15,272 nucleotides of DNA from Cytophagales bacterium. GTDB lineage: Bacteria > Bacteroidota > Bacteroidia > Cytophagales > Cyclobacteriaceae. Shown piece by piece: positions 5,872 through 14,687 of the stretch (positions within the stretch are counted from its first letter, which is position 1; each line of letters starts with the position of its first letter). The stretch spans positions 1 to 15,272 of the forward strand of contig DNZD01000051.1 of assembly GCA_003504855.1 (NCBI GenBank), read 5' to 3'. The translations under genes were made by a program, and so were the position numbers. The notes beneath the pieces were generated by a model, which saw only the letters and a list, made by a program, of their open reading frames with translations, was not told the DNA's origin and searched no databases.

Positions 5872-8331
5872 TTAATTTTTCTTCTCTTCCGCAAAAACAA
5901 ACTCCACCGGCTGACGCACCTTTTCTTTCAATAAGGCAACTTGCAGTACTTCAGCTACGGTCGTGACATAGTGGAATTTCAGTCCCTTGATATAGTGCTT
6001 TTCAATCTCGCCGATGTCTTTTCGGTTTCGGGCACTCAATACAATTTCTTTAATGCCGCTGCGCTTGGCTGCGAGAATTTTTTCTTTAATTCCGCCCACC
6101 GGTAACACTTTACCCCGCAGGGTAATCTCACCCGTCATCGCCAGTTTGTCTTTCACTTTGCGCTGGGTGAAGATTGATGCCAGTGAAGTAAGCATGGTAA
6201 TTCCGGCAGAAGGTCCGTCTTTAGGTACAGCGCCCGCGGGCACGTGCACGTGCAGATCATATTGCTGAAATACCCGATGATCAATGCCCAACGCGGCGGC
6301 GTTAGACTTTAAGTATGACAAGGCAGCCATGGCCGATTCTTTCATCACATCGCCGAGTTGTCCGGACAAAGTGAGTTGGCCTTTCCCCCGGCTTACGCTG
6401 GATTCCACAAAGAGGATATCACCACCTACCTGCGTCCACGCAAGTCCGGTGACCACACCGGCCGTTTCATTGTCCTGATACAATTCTTCATCAAATACCT
6501 CGGCACCCAGCACTTTCACCACGAAGGCCGGAGTTATCTCTGACTCCACGTGCTCCTCCATGGCTATGGATTTGGCGATACTGCGAACGACAGATCCTAT
6601 CTTCCGCTCCAGGCTGCGAACACCCGATTCCCGCGTGTAGTGTTCGATAATCTTAAGGATAGCCTCTTTGGTAAATTTGACCTGACCGCTTGAGATGCCG
6701 TGCTCCTTGAGTTGCTTCGGCACCAGGTGCTTCACACCAATCTGCAGTTTCTCCTCGACCGTGTAGCCTGTAATCTCGATTACCTCCATCCGGTCGCGCA
6801 AGGCGGGCTGAATGGTGTCCAGGGAGTTGGCCGTTGCTATAAACAACACCTTACTGAGATCATACTCCACCTCGAGATAATTGTCGTTAAATGAGTTGTT
6901 CTGTTCGGGGTCAAGGACTTCAAGCAATGCAGAAGAGGGATCACCCCGGAAGTCACTCCGGATTTTATCAATTTCATCCAGTACAAAAACAGGGTTGGAT
7001 GACTTGGCCTTCTTAATATTCTGAATGATTTTCCCGGGCATCGCACCAATATAGGTCTTGCGATGACCGCGGATCTCCGCTTCATCATGCACGCCTCCCA
7101 GCGACACGCGAACGTAGTTGCGCTGCAGGGCTTTCGCTATCGACTTACCCAGGGAAGTCTTTCCAACACCGGGAGGGCCGTACAGACACAAGATCGGTCC
7201 CTTCATATCCTGCTTCAACTTGAGTACCGCCAGGTACTCGAGGATGCGGTCCTTCACTTTTTCCAAACCAAAGTGATCCTTGTCCAGAATTTTGGACGCC
7301 CGCTTTAGGTCGAAGTCATCGTTGGTAAATTCACCCCAGGGCAAATCCAGCAATAACTCTACAAAGTTCATCGACACCGGAAACTCGGCCGCCTGCGGAT
7401 TCATTCGTTGCAACTTGTCCAGTTCTTTATTGAAATGCTCAGCCACATGCTTCGGCCACTTTTTATCCGCACCGCGTTTGCGCAGCTTTTCGATTTCCTT
7501 ATCGGGACCATCGAAGCCCAACTCGTCCTGCAATACTTTTATCTGCTGACGCAGGAAATAGTCGCGTTGTTGCTGGTCAATATCCGTATGGACCTTCTTA
7601 TGAATTTCGTATTTGATCTCCAGCATCTGAATCTCCTTGAGCATGTATTGCAGGAGGAGTGTTCCCCGGTCGATAATGTTAGCCGTCTCCAGGATCTTTT
7701 GCTTGTCTCCAACATCAACGTTAAGGTTGGACGACAGGAAGTGAATCAGGAACGAGGTGCTCTGAATATTATCCAGGGCCATTTGTGCTTCCTGGGGAAT
7801 TTCCGGGTTGAGTCGGAGAATTTTGGAAGCGGCATCTTTGAGGGACTGGACCAACGCCGTTACTTCTTTGCTGTCCAGGTTCAGCTTTGGCTCCAGCAGC
7901 AATTCAATCCGAGCCGTCAGGTGTGGATCTTCCTGAACGAATTCCCGGATGGAGAAACGGTTTTTTCCCTGAATGATAATGGTGGTATTGCCATCCGGCA
8001 GCACGAGCATCTTAATGATACGGGCCACTGTACCATACCGGTAGATATCCTCAATCGAAGGCTCTTCGGTAAGCTTGTTTTTTTGTGCAATGACACCAAC
8101 AATACGGTTACCCTGATAGGCCTTCTTGATGAGGCGAATGGACTTCTGACGGGTAACGGTAATAGGAATGACTACGCCGGGAAAAAGTACGGTATTCTTG
8201 ATGGGCAGTATCGACAACTCTTCGGGCAGGTCTTCCGGCTTCAGGTCTGACTCCTGTTCCGGGTTTATCAATTGCACGAGCTCTTCAGAGTCCTGCTGCG
8301 CCATGGGTGTAATTTCAATCGATTTGAACAT
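5872..8331 (-). CDS. lon: ATP-dependent Lon protease (LonA)
   Basis: A cytosolic hexameric AAA+ serine protease that degrades misfolded and regulatory proteins. Numbered from ATG 8331 (819 residues): an N-terminal LAN domain (about 38-235) opening with ELSILPIKNTVLFPG, a coiled-coil/helical region (about 235-345), Walker A GPPGVGKT (385-392), Walker B VFVLDE (448-453), the S16 protease domain from about 620 with the PKDGPSAG motif (catalytic S708), and K751 in GGIKEK, 43 residues later as in E. coli Lon (S679/K722). A TTG at 8376 would give 834 residues but lies upstream of the predicted promoter. ATG at 8304 (MAQQDSEE) would give 810 and is an equally possible start. A terminator follows at 5806-5833. 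The gene is complete and has no missing key residues. Regulation may involve the palindrome just upstream. Confidence 0.97.
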   Translation of the reverse strand: MFKSIEITPMAQQDSEELVQLINPEQESDLKPEDLPEELSILPIKNTVLFPGVVIPITVTRQKSIRLIKKAYQGNRIVGVIAQKNKLTEEPSIEDIYRYGTVARIIKMLVLPDGNTTIIIQGKNRFSIREFVQEDPHLTARIELLLEPKLNLDSKEVTALVQSLKDAASKILRLNPEIPQEAQMALDNIQSTSFLIHFLSSNLNVDVGDKQKILETANIIDRGTLLLQYMLKEIQMLEIKYEIHKKVHTDIDQQQRDYFLRQQIKVLQDELGFDGPDKEIEKLRKRGADKKWPKHVAEHFNKELDKLQRMNPQAAEFPVSMNFVELLLDLPWGEFTNDDFDLKRASKILDKDHFGLEKVKDRILEYLAVLKLKQDMKGPILCLYGPPGVGKTSLGKSIAKALQRNYVRVSLGGVHDEAEIRGHRKTYIGAMPGKIIQNIKKAKSSNPVFVLDEIDKIRSDFRGDPSSALLEVLDPEQNNSFNDNYLEVEYDLSKVLFIATANSLDTIQPALRDRMEVIEITGYTVEEKLQIGVKHLVPKQLKEHGISSGQVKFTKEAILKIIEHYTRESGVRSLERKIGSVVRSIAKSIAMEEHVESEITPAFVVKVLGAEVFDEELYQDNETAGVVTGLAWTQVGGDILFVESSVSRGKGQLTLSGQLGDVMKESAMAALSYLKSNAAALGIDHRVFQQYDLHVHVPAGAVPKDGPSAGITMLTSLASIFTQRKVKDKLAMTGEITLRGKVLPVGGIKEKILAAKRSGIKEIVLSARNRKDIGEIEKHYIKGLKFHYVTTVAEVLQVALLKEKVRQPVEFVFAEEKKN

Positions 8332-8337
8332 GATGAA

Positions 8338-8354
8338 TGTGTCATTATGACACA
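8338..8354. promoter_or_regulatory. Perfect 17-bp palindrome, candidate lon operator
   Basis: TGTGTCATTATGACACA consists of two perfect 8-base arms around a single T. It lies 7 to 23 bases upstream of the lon ATG at 8331, overlaps the downstream edge of the predicted lon -7 box (8353-8360) and covers the predicted transcription start. This is the position of a classic repressor operator. The binding protein is unknown; it is not the CIRCE element. Confidence 0.5.
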
Positions 8355-8384
8355 AATTGGGTGTCTTAGTTAACAATTTTCAAC
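8353..8384 (-). promoter_or_regulatory. Predicted lon promoter (GTTG-N20-CCAATTTG)
   Basis: On the minus strand GTTG (complement of 8381-8384) is followed after 20 bases by CCAATTTG (complement of 8353-8360). The TTTG half of the -7 box is intact but the TA is replaced by CC, so the match is partial. The spacing equals that of the hslU promoter candidate. The -33 element lies inside one arm of the inverted repeat at 8381-8421. Confidence 0.35.
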
Positions 8385-8421
8385 GCTGGCTATATGACTC
8401 AATTGGGGTGCCAGAGCGTTG
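8381..8421. promoter_or_regulatory. Bulged inverted repeat in the lon/OmpA divergent region
   Basis: CAACGCTGGC (8381-8390) is mirrored by GCCAGAGCGTTG (8410-8421): ten paired bases with a two-base bulge and a 19-base spacer. Each arm ends in an outward-facing GTTG that serves as a candidate -33 element for lon or for the OmpA gene. There is no long T run, so a terminator is unlikely. It may be a binding site for a shared regulator. Confidence 0.4.
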
Positions 8422-8449
8422 TTTATCAATCAAATTTATTTCAACTTTC
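8418..8449 (+). promoter_or_regulatory. Weak predicted promoter of the PD40/OmpA gene
   Basis: GTTG (8418-8421), a 20-base spacer, then CAACTTTC (8442-8449). The spacer length fits but the -7 box has only four of the six fixed bases of TAnnTTTG. It ends 26 bases before the TTG start at 8476. Support comes mainly from its mirror relation to the lon promoter candidate. Confidence 0.25.
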
Positions 8450-8475
8450 GGTAATCCGGCGGTGAATTCAGCATT

Positions 8476-10443
8476 TTGCATCCATTGAAAACCTGGTTAT
8501 TTGTTCTGATCGCCCTCCCGATTTGCCTTTTAGGCCCTCCTGGCCATGCCCAAAAAGGGAAAAAGAAGTTCAAACAAGGCAATACAGTTCTCCTTAACGA
8601 TACCGTGCGCACATTCAGCCAGTCTGACATGTTCGCCTTTCCCAACATCAACGTCATTCCTTACTACCGAGATGCGGGAAAACTGGAAAAGTTGCATCGG
8701 CTCAAACAACAAGGCCCATCCGAGGCCTATTACCAATCGCTCGCTGCCTACGTGAAGAATTTTGGGATGCAGAATTTCCACGAAAACACGGCGATGCTCT
8801 GGGAACTGGCAAAACTTTCCAGGCAGTTTGGTCCGCCAGGCGAGTCAATCCTGCTATACAAACTGGTACTTAAGCATCACCGGCAGGGTCTTAACATCAA
8901 TGATGTATTCAAAGAATATGATTCACTGGAAAGAGACAAAAAGAAATATTATGTGCCACTCGACTATTATTATCAACTCGTAGACTACCGGAAGGAAATT
9001 GATACGCTACATCCGCCGCACTCGGTGCTGGTGAATATGGGTGAAGAAATCAATTCAAAAAAAGAGGATTACGGGCCGACCATCGGAAATGTCGACAACC
9101 TGATCCTGTTCAGCAGCAAGCGCAACAAGCACCAACAAGGCGAGCGTGCCTATGACGAAGATCTTTTCTACAGCACGAGGGTTGAAGGGTACTGGTCGCC
9201 GGCCCAGGAATTCAAAAAGATCAACACCCACTACAATGAAGGTTCTGCGTGTCTGAGTCGCGATGGCAAGGAGCTATTCTTCTCCCGCTGCAATACGCCT
9301 GAATCATTGGGCAATTGCGATCTGTACGTCGCCGAGCTATCCAGTGACAGCACCTGGACCAATATTAAGAACCTGGGTGAATTGGTGAACAGCAGTGGCT
9401 GGGACTCTCACCCCTCTTTATCCCATAGCGGTGATACATTGTATTTCGCATCCAATAGGATCGGGAGTTTTGGACTGTCCGACATATACTTCACCACCCG
9501 CAGCAAAGACCGGAAGTGGAACAAGGCTCTCAATGCCGGTCCCGTGATCAATACGGTGAACAGCGAAGTAAGCCCCTTCTTTCACCACAAACATCATGTC
9601 CTCTATTTCAGCTCTAATGGCCACCCCTTGAATTTTGGCGACTTTGATATCTATAAGTCCGGGCAGAAAAACGGAATCTGGGAAGACCCCAAAAACATTG
9701 GCCCGCTGGTGAATGGTGCTGGCAGTGAGTATTATTTCACCATTGATTCAGAATCCAAAGAACTGTTTTACGCCCGTTCCGAAGAAGAGGACAAAAAGAA
9801 CCTCGACATATTCTCGTTTGCCGTGCCGATGGAAGCACAGCCGGAGGCCACCGCGCAGCTAAAGGGAACACTGAAGAACCAACAAGGCAAACCCTTGTTG
9901 GGTATTGTGTCTGTTATTGATTTGGATCAGGGAATCGAAGTCGCACCCAAGTTTCTCCGGGAAGATGGCACGTTTGATTTCAGCCTGATCAACAAGCGCA
10001 ATTACCTGCTGATCATTCAGGGAGATGACTTCTTCCGTATAGAAGAAACATTCTTTCTCAATGGTGATATGCAGGTGGACAAGGTTGCAGAACCCATGGA
10101 AAGCAAGATCGCCTTTGAGTCGCTGGAATTTGAAAATGGAAAAGCGGATATCCTTCCAGCCATGCATGCCGATCTGGACAAGCTGGCGAATTTTCTGATT
10201 GATCATCCCAAATTAAAACTGACCATCTCCGGCCACACCGACTCTGCCGGCAAGGAAGAAGCCAATCGCAGGCTATCGCAGGCACGGGCTGACGCCATCA
10301 AAGCGTACCTGGAAAGTCAATTTAAAATAGATACTTCGCGAATTGAAGCCATCGGTTACGGCAGCAGCAAGCCGATTACCCAGGAAATCTCAGACGAACA
10401 CAAGCAGCTTAACCGCCGGGTTGAGTTTGAAATTCATAACTGA
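8476..10443 (+). CDS. Secreted PD40 beta-propeller protein with C-terminal OmpA peptidoglycan-binding domain
   Basis: A 655-residue envelope protein, probably periplasmic or outer-membrane associated. A signal peptide spans about residues 1-25 (cleavage near GHA-Q). A helical region (about 65-180) may be TPR-like. Several WD40-like/PD40 blades lie at about 198-445, visible as repeated DG-LFFS / DTLYFASNR / GFGLSDIY-like units. A small carboxypeptidase-regulatory-like fold (about 460-535) precedes the OmpA domain (about 545-655), which has SGHTDSAG with D589, LSQARA with R604 (the two meso-DAP contacts, 15 apart as in OmpA/Pal) and NRRVEFEI at the end. This architecture is common in Bacteroidota and often accompanies gliding/type IX secretion or envelope functions, but no such partner is here. 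An in-frame TAA at 8452 forces a TTG start (8476 or 8485). It is divergent from lon. Confidence 0.9.
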   Translation: MHPLKTWLFVLIALPICLLGPPGHAQKGKKKFKQGNTVLLNDTVRTFSQSDMFAFPNINVIPYYRDAGKLEKLHRLKQQGPSEAYYQSLAAYVKNFGMQNFHENTAMLWELAKLSRQFGPPGESILLYKLVLKHHRQGLNINDVFKEYDSLERDKKKYYVPLDYYYQLVDYRKEIDTLHPPHSVLVNMGEEINSKKEDYGPTIGNVDNLILFSSKRNKHQQGERAYDEDLFYSTRVEGYWSPAQEFKKINTHYNEGSACLSRDGKELFFSRCNTPESLGNCDLYVAELSSDSTWTNIKNLGELVNSSGWDSHPSLSHSGDTLYFASNRIGSFGLSDIYFTTRSKDRKWNKALNAGPVINTVNSEVSPFFHHKHHVLYFSSNGHPLNFGDFDIYKSGQKNGIWEDPKNIGPLVNGAGSEYYFTIDSESKELFYARSEEEDKKNLDIFSFAVPMEAQPEATAQLKGTLKNQQGKPLLGIVSVIDLDQGIEVAPKFLREDGTFDFSLINKRNYLLIIQGDDFFRIEETFFLNGDMQVDKVAEPMESKIAFESLEFENGKADILPAMHADLDKLANFLIDHPKLKLTISGHTDSAGKEEANRRLSQARADAIKAYLESQFKIDTSRIEAIGYGSSKPITQEISDEHKQLNRRVEFEIHN

Positions 10444-10555
10444 CAGAAATCTCAGCACACGATCTACGAAAGCGAACGCAAATAAAAATGCTGTTTCGGG
10501 TCAATACAATTAATTAAATTTCAACATCAACCTTTAACCTCAAACCGCTCTCGCA

Positions 10556-12016
10556 ATGAAACAGCTATTACTTCTGGCGCTGTTAGCGCTAAACATCACT
10601 TCGTTTGGACAAACGGAGATCAATCCCAAGATCAAGCCTGACAAAGACAAGGAATTTGTCAAGGCTGAAGTAAACCGCCATGCGGCCGAACTGAAAACCG
10701 TAGCCAAAAATATCTGGGGCTATGCCGAATTGGGATTTCAGGAAACCAAGAGTTCTCAGGAATTGATCAACCTGCTTAAGAATGCCGGATTCACCATCAA
10801 CACCGGTGTTTCAGAAATGCCTACCGCTTTCACGGCCACCTATGGCTCCGGCAGTCCGGTGATTGGCATCCTCGCCGAGTTTGATGCATTGCCGGGACTG
10901 TCTCAGGATTCTGTCCCTGTTCGCAAACCAGCGATCGATGGAAGGCCCGGCCAGGGTTGTGGACATAATCTTTTTGGCGCAGCCTCATCGGGTGCTGCCA
11001 TCGCGCTGAAAGAATGGTTGGTAAAGAATAAACGCCAGGGCACCGTGCGACTCATTGGCACCCCGGCCGAAGAAGGCGGCGGAGCGAAAGTATATATGGT
11101 GCGTGACGGATTGTTCAAGGATGTTGATGCGGTTTTGCACTGGCACCCCTCCAGCGACAATGACGCAAGCCCAGAATCGTGTATGGCGATCAAGCAAACC
11201 CTTTTCCGTTTCTATGGTAAGTCGGCCCACGCGGCAGCAGCACCTGAAAAAGGCCGCTCTTCGCTGGACGGCGTTGAGTCGATGAACTATATGGTCAACA
11301 TGATGCGTGAACACGTTCCCTCCGATGCCCGCATTCATTATGTAATTACCAAGGGCGGACTTGCCGCCAATGTGGTACCCGATTTTGCTGAAGTGGAGTA
11401 TATGGTACGCCATCCCGATGCGCGACAACTGGCAGAAATCTGGGATCGCGTTGTAAAATGCGCCGAGGGTGCGGCAACGGGCACTGAGACCACCATGAAA
11501 TATGAAGTAGTGTCTGGTTCATACAATCTATTGCCCAACGAAACCCTCGCACGCCTCATGTACAACAACCTGAAAACGGTTGGCGGCGTGATGTACTCTC
11601 CCGCTGAAGTGGAATTCGCCAAAAAACTCCAGCAGTCGTTCACCTTCAAGGCTCCGGATATCGCTGAAGCTTCCATTGTTCAGCCCTTCAAGACCGGAGG
11701 CTTTTTCCCGGCCAGCACAGATGTGGGTGACATTACTTGGGTTGTGCCCACCGCCGGACTGGGTGTGGCCACCTGGGTGCCTGGCACACCAGCCCACTCC
11801 TGGCAGGCAGTAGCCACCGGAAGCATGGGCATCGGTCTCAAAGCCATGATCAATGCATCCAAGGTGATCGCCATGACCGGCATTGATCTCTTCAATAACC
11901 CTTCCCTGCTGATCAAAGCAAAACAGGAATTGACCGAACGAACCGGTCAGGGATTTCAGTATAAGTCACTCATCGGTGATCGCAAGCCGCCGCTGGATTT
12001 CCGCAAAGGGCTTTAA
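10556..12016 (+). CDS. Secreted M20-family amidohydrolase (AbgB-like aminobenzoyl-glutamate hydrolase)
   Basis: A 486-residue metallopeptidase-fold hydrolase with an N-terminal signal peptide (MKQLLLLALLALNITSFG, cleavage before Q). Metal-binding and catalytic elements: AEFDALPG (107-114), GCGHN (134-138), EEGGG (172-176), HWHP (195-198), the dimerisation-lid start GKSAHAAAAP (221-230), STDVGDITW (387-395) and TPAHSW (411-416). The EFDALPG, GCGHN and ASTDVGD combination resembles AbgB-like proteins that cleave N-acyl amide bonds, here outside the cytoplasm. The true substrate cannot be read from sequence, and N-acyl amino acids or dipeptides are alternatives. The 112-base gap upstream shows only a weak TAAATTTC -7-like box at 10515-10522. 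It ends at a strong terminator. Confidence 0.88.
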   Translation: MKQLLLLALLALNITSFGQTEINPKIKPDKDKEFVKAEVNRHAAELKTVAKNIWGYAELGFQETKSSQELINLLKNAGFTINTGVSEMPTAFTATYGSGSPVIGILAEFDALPGLSQDSVPVRKPAIDGRPGQGCGHNLFGAASSGAAIALKEWLVKNKRQGTVRLIGTPAEEGGGAKVYMVRDGLFKDVDAVLHWHPSSDNDASPESCMAIKQTLFRFYGKSAHAAAAPEKGRSSLDGVESMNYMVNMMREHVPSDARIHYVITKGGLAANVVPDFAEVEYMVRHPDARQLAEIWDRVVKCAEGAATGTETTMKYEVVSGSYNLLPNETLARLMYNNLKTVGGVMYSPAEVEFAKKLQQSFTFKAPDIAEASIVQPFKTGGFFPASTDVGDITWVVPTAGLGVATWVPGTPAHSWQAVATGSMGIGLKAMINASKVIAMTGIDLFNNPSLLIKAKQELTERTGQGFQYKSLIGDRKPPLDFRKGL

Positions 12017-12027
12017 TTACGAACCAT

Positions 12028-12067
12028 AAAAAAGGGGCTGTCTCAAATCAGAGACAGCCCCTTTTCA
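12028..12067. terminator. Bidirectional Rho-independent terminator between the M20 gene and rseP
   Basis: A perfect 15-bp inverted repeat (12030-12044 with 12051-12065) around a six-base loop, AAATCA. The arms run from an A tract through GGGGCTGTCTC, so transcripts from either side end in T-rich sequence. It sits between two convergent stops (12016 and 12083) and can serve both. Confidence 0.93.
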
Positions 12068-12082
12068 TTGTATGAAAGCGTA

Positions 12083-13504
12083 CTACTTCACAATATCATT
12101 GTAGAAAACAAACACCATCAGCACGAGCAGGATGGCCATTCCAATCTTCAGCGCTGTCTCAAAAACCTTTTCATTGGGTTCGCGGCCACTGATCATCTCA
12201 TACAGAAGGAATACCACATAGCCTCCATCCAATCCTGGTATCGGCAACAGGTTCATGAAGGCCAGCACCATCGAGAGCATCCCTGTCATACGCCAAAATC
12301 GTTCCCAGTCCCACTTCGGTCCAAATGCCTGCGCCATACCAATAGGGCCGGACAACGAATTGCGAAATGATATTTCACCGGTAATAATTTTTTTGAAAGC
12401 TTTCAATTGGACAAATATCACACCGAAAGCGCGCTCAGTTCCCAGACCGATGGATTCTCCGAAGCCGTAATTGATGTATTTCAATTCTTCCTTGTCGATT
12501 CCTTTCGGCAGGAAGCCGATCATGTCGCGGCCTTTGAAACTTTCTTTGAAGGCCAAAATGGCATCACCACGCTTCACCTTAAATGCAATCGAATCCATGG
12601 GGGCACCTTTCACAATTTTGGTTACCTCATCCTGGTACATGATTGGTTGGCCATTGATCTCCGTGATCTGGTCACCGGGTCGCAGCGCTACCTTGGCAGC
12701 TATACTCTCTACTTTTTGTTTGGTGACAATCGTATCCATTTTGCCATCGACCATCTTGATTTCCGTGGTCTTCAAATCTGCATCTTTGGATACCGATCCA
12801 ACAATCGCCTCCATACGGGGAGCCACGAATGACAATGCCGCTGATCGCTTGTTAAAGTTTTCTATAAAATTACCGGGCACGTCAATTCGAACTTCCTGTC
12901 CGTCGCGAAGCACGGTATAGTATGATTGGTTGGACACCAGCACGTCTGGTTTCGATAGATCCTGAAAATCGCTGAAGTCCTTTCCATTAATATTGACCAG
13001 CTTGTCTCCCGTGCGCAACCCAATTTTTTCACCAAGCTCCAGCACCTGAATACCGCCGTGGGTGTTGATATACTCTTTGGGGATGTAGGTGTCTCCGAGC
13101 AGGAATGTCAGGCCCACAAAAATGATCACCCCTACAATCACATTCACGATGATACCACCCAGCATAACGATCAGCCGTTGCCACGGCCGTTTGGCGCGGA
13201 ACTCCCAATCCTGGGCCGGCTGGTTCATGGCTTCTTTGTCCATGCTCTCATCCACCATGCCGGCAATCTTTACATATCCGCCCAACGGGAACCAACCTAT
13301 ACCGTATTCGGTATCGCCCACCTTCTTTTTCAGCAAAGAAAAATTCATCACGTTGGCCATGGGGAACAGGAAGTCAAAAAACAGGTAGAACTTCTCCACC
13401 CGGATTCCAAACTTTCTGGCCGTAATAAAGTGGCCCCACTCGTGCACCACAATTAAGATTGAAAGACTCAGCAATAGCTGGGCCGCCATGATCATACCTT
13501 CCAT
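12083..13504 (-). CDS. rseP: RIP (regulated intramembrane proteolysis) zinc metalloprotease RseP
   Basis: A 473-residue site-2 protease of the inner membrane. The zinc motif HEWGH (21-25) lies in the first membrane segment; the third zinc ligand is D426 in NLLPIPGLDGG (418-428). Membrane segments are about 7-25, 110-137, 405-437 and 450-468. Two PDZ domains lie between them (about 145-215 and 262-320, the second with LRPGDQITEING). In other bacteria RseP cleaves anti-sigma factors and remnant signal peptides; no rseA-like substrate is in view, so its targets here are unknown. The ATG at 13504 is followed by further ATGs at codons 4 and 6, any of which could serve. It follows dxr by 31 bases and is probably co-transcribed, as these genes are often linked in bacteria. 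Confidence 0.95.
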   Translation of the reverse strand: MEGMIMAAQLLLSLSILIVVHEWGHFITARKFGIRVEKFYLFFDFLFPMANVMNFSLLKKKVGDTEYGIGWFPLGGYVKIAGMVDESMDKEAMNQPAQDWEFRAKRPWQRLIVMLGGIIVNVIVGVIIFVGLTFLLGDTYIPKEYINTHGGIQVLELGEKIGLRTGDKLVNINGKDFSDFQDLSKPDVLVSNQSYYTVLRDGQEVRIDVPGNFIENFNKRSAALSFVAPRMEAIVGSVSKDADLKTTEIKMVDGKMDTIVTKQKVESIAAKVALRPGDQITEINGQPIMYQDEVTKIVKGAPMDSIAFKVKRGDAILAFKESFKGRDMIGFLPKGIDKEELKYINYGFGESIGLGTERAFGVIFVQLKAFKKIITGEISFRNSLSGPIGMAQAFGPKWDWERFWRMTGMLSMVLAFMNLLPIPGLDGGYVVFLLYEMISGREPNEKVFETALKIGMAILLVLMVFVFYNDIVK

Positions 13505-13535
13505 CGCACTGATTATGTTAAGGGGTTTCTATTCA

Positions 13536-14687
13536 CTATTTCAGATATTCCTGAGCCCGGATTCGTGTCAGCTTATCTGTTTCTATATAGTCATCCAACA
13601 CAGGCTGTTTCACAAAATCTCCTTTCACCAAACAATGTTCTACCAGGTCCGACATCTCCAGAAATCCAATTTTGTCCTTCAGAAATGCATCGACTGCCAC
13701 TTCGTTGGCGGCATTTAGCACACAAGGCTGGTTTCCACCACGGCCCAAAGCGCCAAAAGCGAGGGCAAGATTACGAAAAGTTTCGGTATCGGGTGGCTCA
13801 AAGGTGAGCGACGGATATTTCGAAAAATCAAAGCGGGGATAGTTGCTTTTGGGTCTTTCGGGATAGGTCAGGGCAAACTGTATGGGAAGCCGCATGTCCG
13901 GCAATCCCAACTGGGCCTTGATGGACGAGTCTTCAAACTGGACCAGGGAGTGCACAATCGACTGGGGATGAACCACGACCTCAACCTGATCGGGGCGCAA
14001 CCCAAAAAGCCATTTCGCTTCAATGACCTCCAGGCCCTTGTTCATCAACGAGGCGGAGTCAATGGTCACTTTGGCACCCATCGTCCAGTTGGGATGCTTG
14101 AGTGCCTGCGACCGGGTAACCTGGGCAAGGTCAGCGCGCTTCTTTCCCCGGAAGGGTCCGCCTGAAGCAGTAAGAATAATCTTCTCAATCCTGTTATGGA
14201 ACTCGCCAACGAGGCATTGAAATATGGCCGAATGCTCTGAGTCAACGGGTAAGATATTTACTCCCTTTTCACGGGCAATTCTTGTGATCAGGTCACCCGC
14301 AACCACGAGGGTCTCTTTGTTTGCCAGCGCGATGGTCTTGCCAGATTCAATGGCACGTATGGTTGGCTTCAGTCCGCTGTACCCCACCACCGCGGTGAGC
14401 ACGATATCAATGGTATCCAGTTCAACGATGGATTCAAGTGCCTTCTCACCGGCAAAGACCTTGATCGGTTCTTTGGCTAACGCTGCTTTGACTTTGGGAT
14501 ACAGGGTTTCATCTACAATCACCACCGCGTTCGGTTGAAATTTTATGGCCTGCTCGATGAGCAAGTCTGCGTTCTGTTGGGCGGTAAGTACCTCCACTTC
14601 AAACGCGTCGCTGTGCTGGCTGATCACCTCGAGGGTCTGTTGACCAATAGAACCAGTAGATCCGAGGATGGCTATTCTTTTTTTCAA
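13536..14687 (-). CDS. dxr: 1-deoxy-D-xylulose 5-phosphate reductoisomerase (DXP reductoisomerase)
   Basis: A 383-residue cytosolic enzyme that converts DXP to 2-C-methyl-D-erythritol 4-phosphate with NADPH, the committed step of the MEP isoprenoid pathway. Visible: the NADPH-binding GSTGSIG (9-15), ALANKETLVVAG (120-131), metal ligands D149 and E151 in PVDSEHSA, ASGGPFR (174-180), SASLMNKGLE (211-220) with E220 as third ligand, and the C-terminal NAANEVAVDAFL block. The start is TTG: an in-frame TAG lies four codons upstream and the TTG begins the conserved KKRIAILGS strand. A TTCGTTTG at 14706-14713 (minus strand), one base off the -7 consensus, is a weak promoter candidate. rseP follows on the same strand. 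Confidence 0.97.
   Translation of the reverse strand: MKKRIAILGSTGSIGQQTLEVISQHSDAFEVEVLTAQQNADLLIEQAIKFQPNAVVIVDETLYPKVKAALAKEPIKVFAGEKALESIVELDTIDIVLTAVVGYSGLKPTIRAIESGKTIALANKETLVVAGDLITRIAREKGVNILPVDSEHSAIFQCLVGEFHNRIEKIILTASGGPFRGKKRADLAQVTRSQALKHPNWTMGAKVTIDSASLMNKGLEVIEAKWLFGLRPDQVEVVVHPQSIVHSLVQFEDSSIKAQLGLPDMRLPIQFALTYPERPKSNYPRFDFSKYPSLTFEPPDTETFRNLALAFGALGRGGNQPCVLNAANEVAVDAFLKDKIGFLEMSDLVEHCLVKGDFVKQPVLDDYIETDKLTRIRAQEYLK

Noticed and set aside
7408..8250. Long plus-strand open frame of 280 codons antisense to lon
   Set aside because: It lies wholly inside lon in the opposite strand, has no recognisable domain, and its composition mirrors lon codons. It is a shadow frame.
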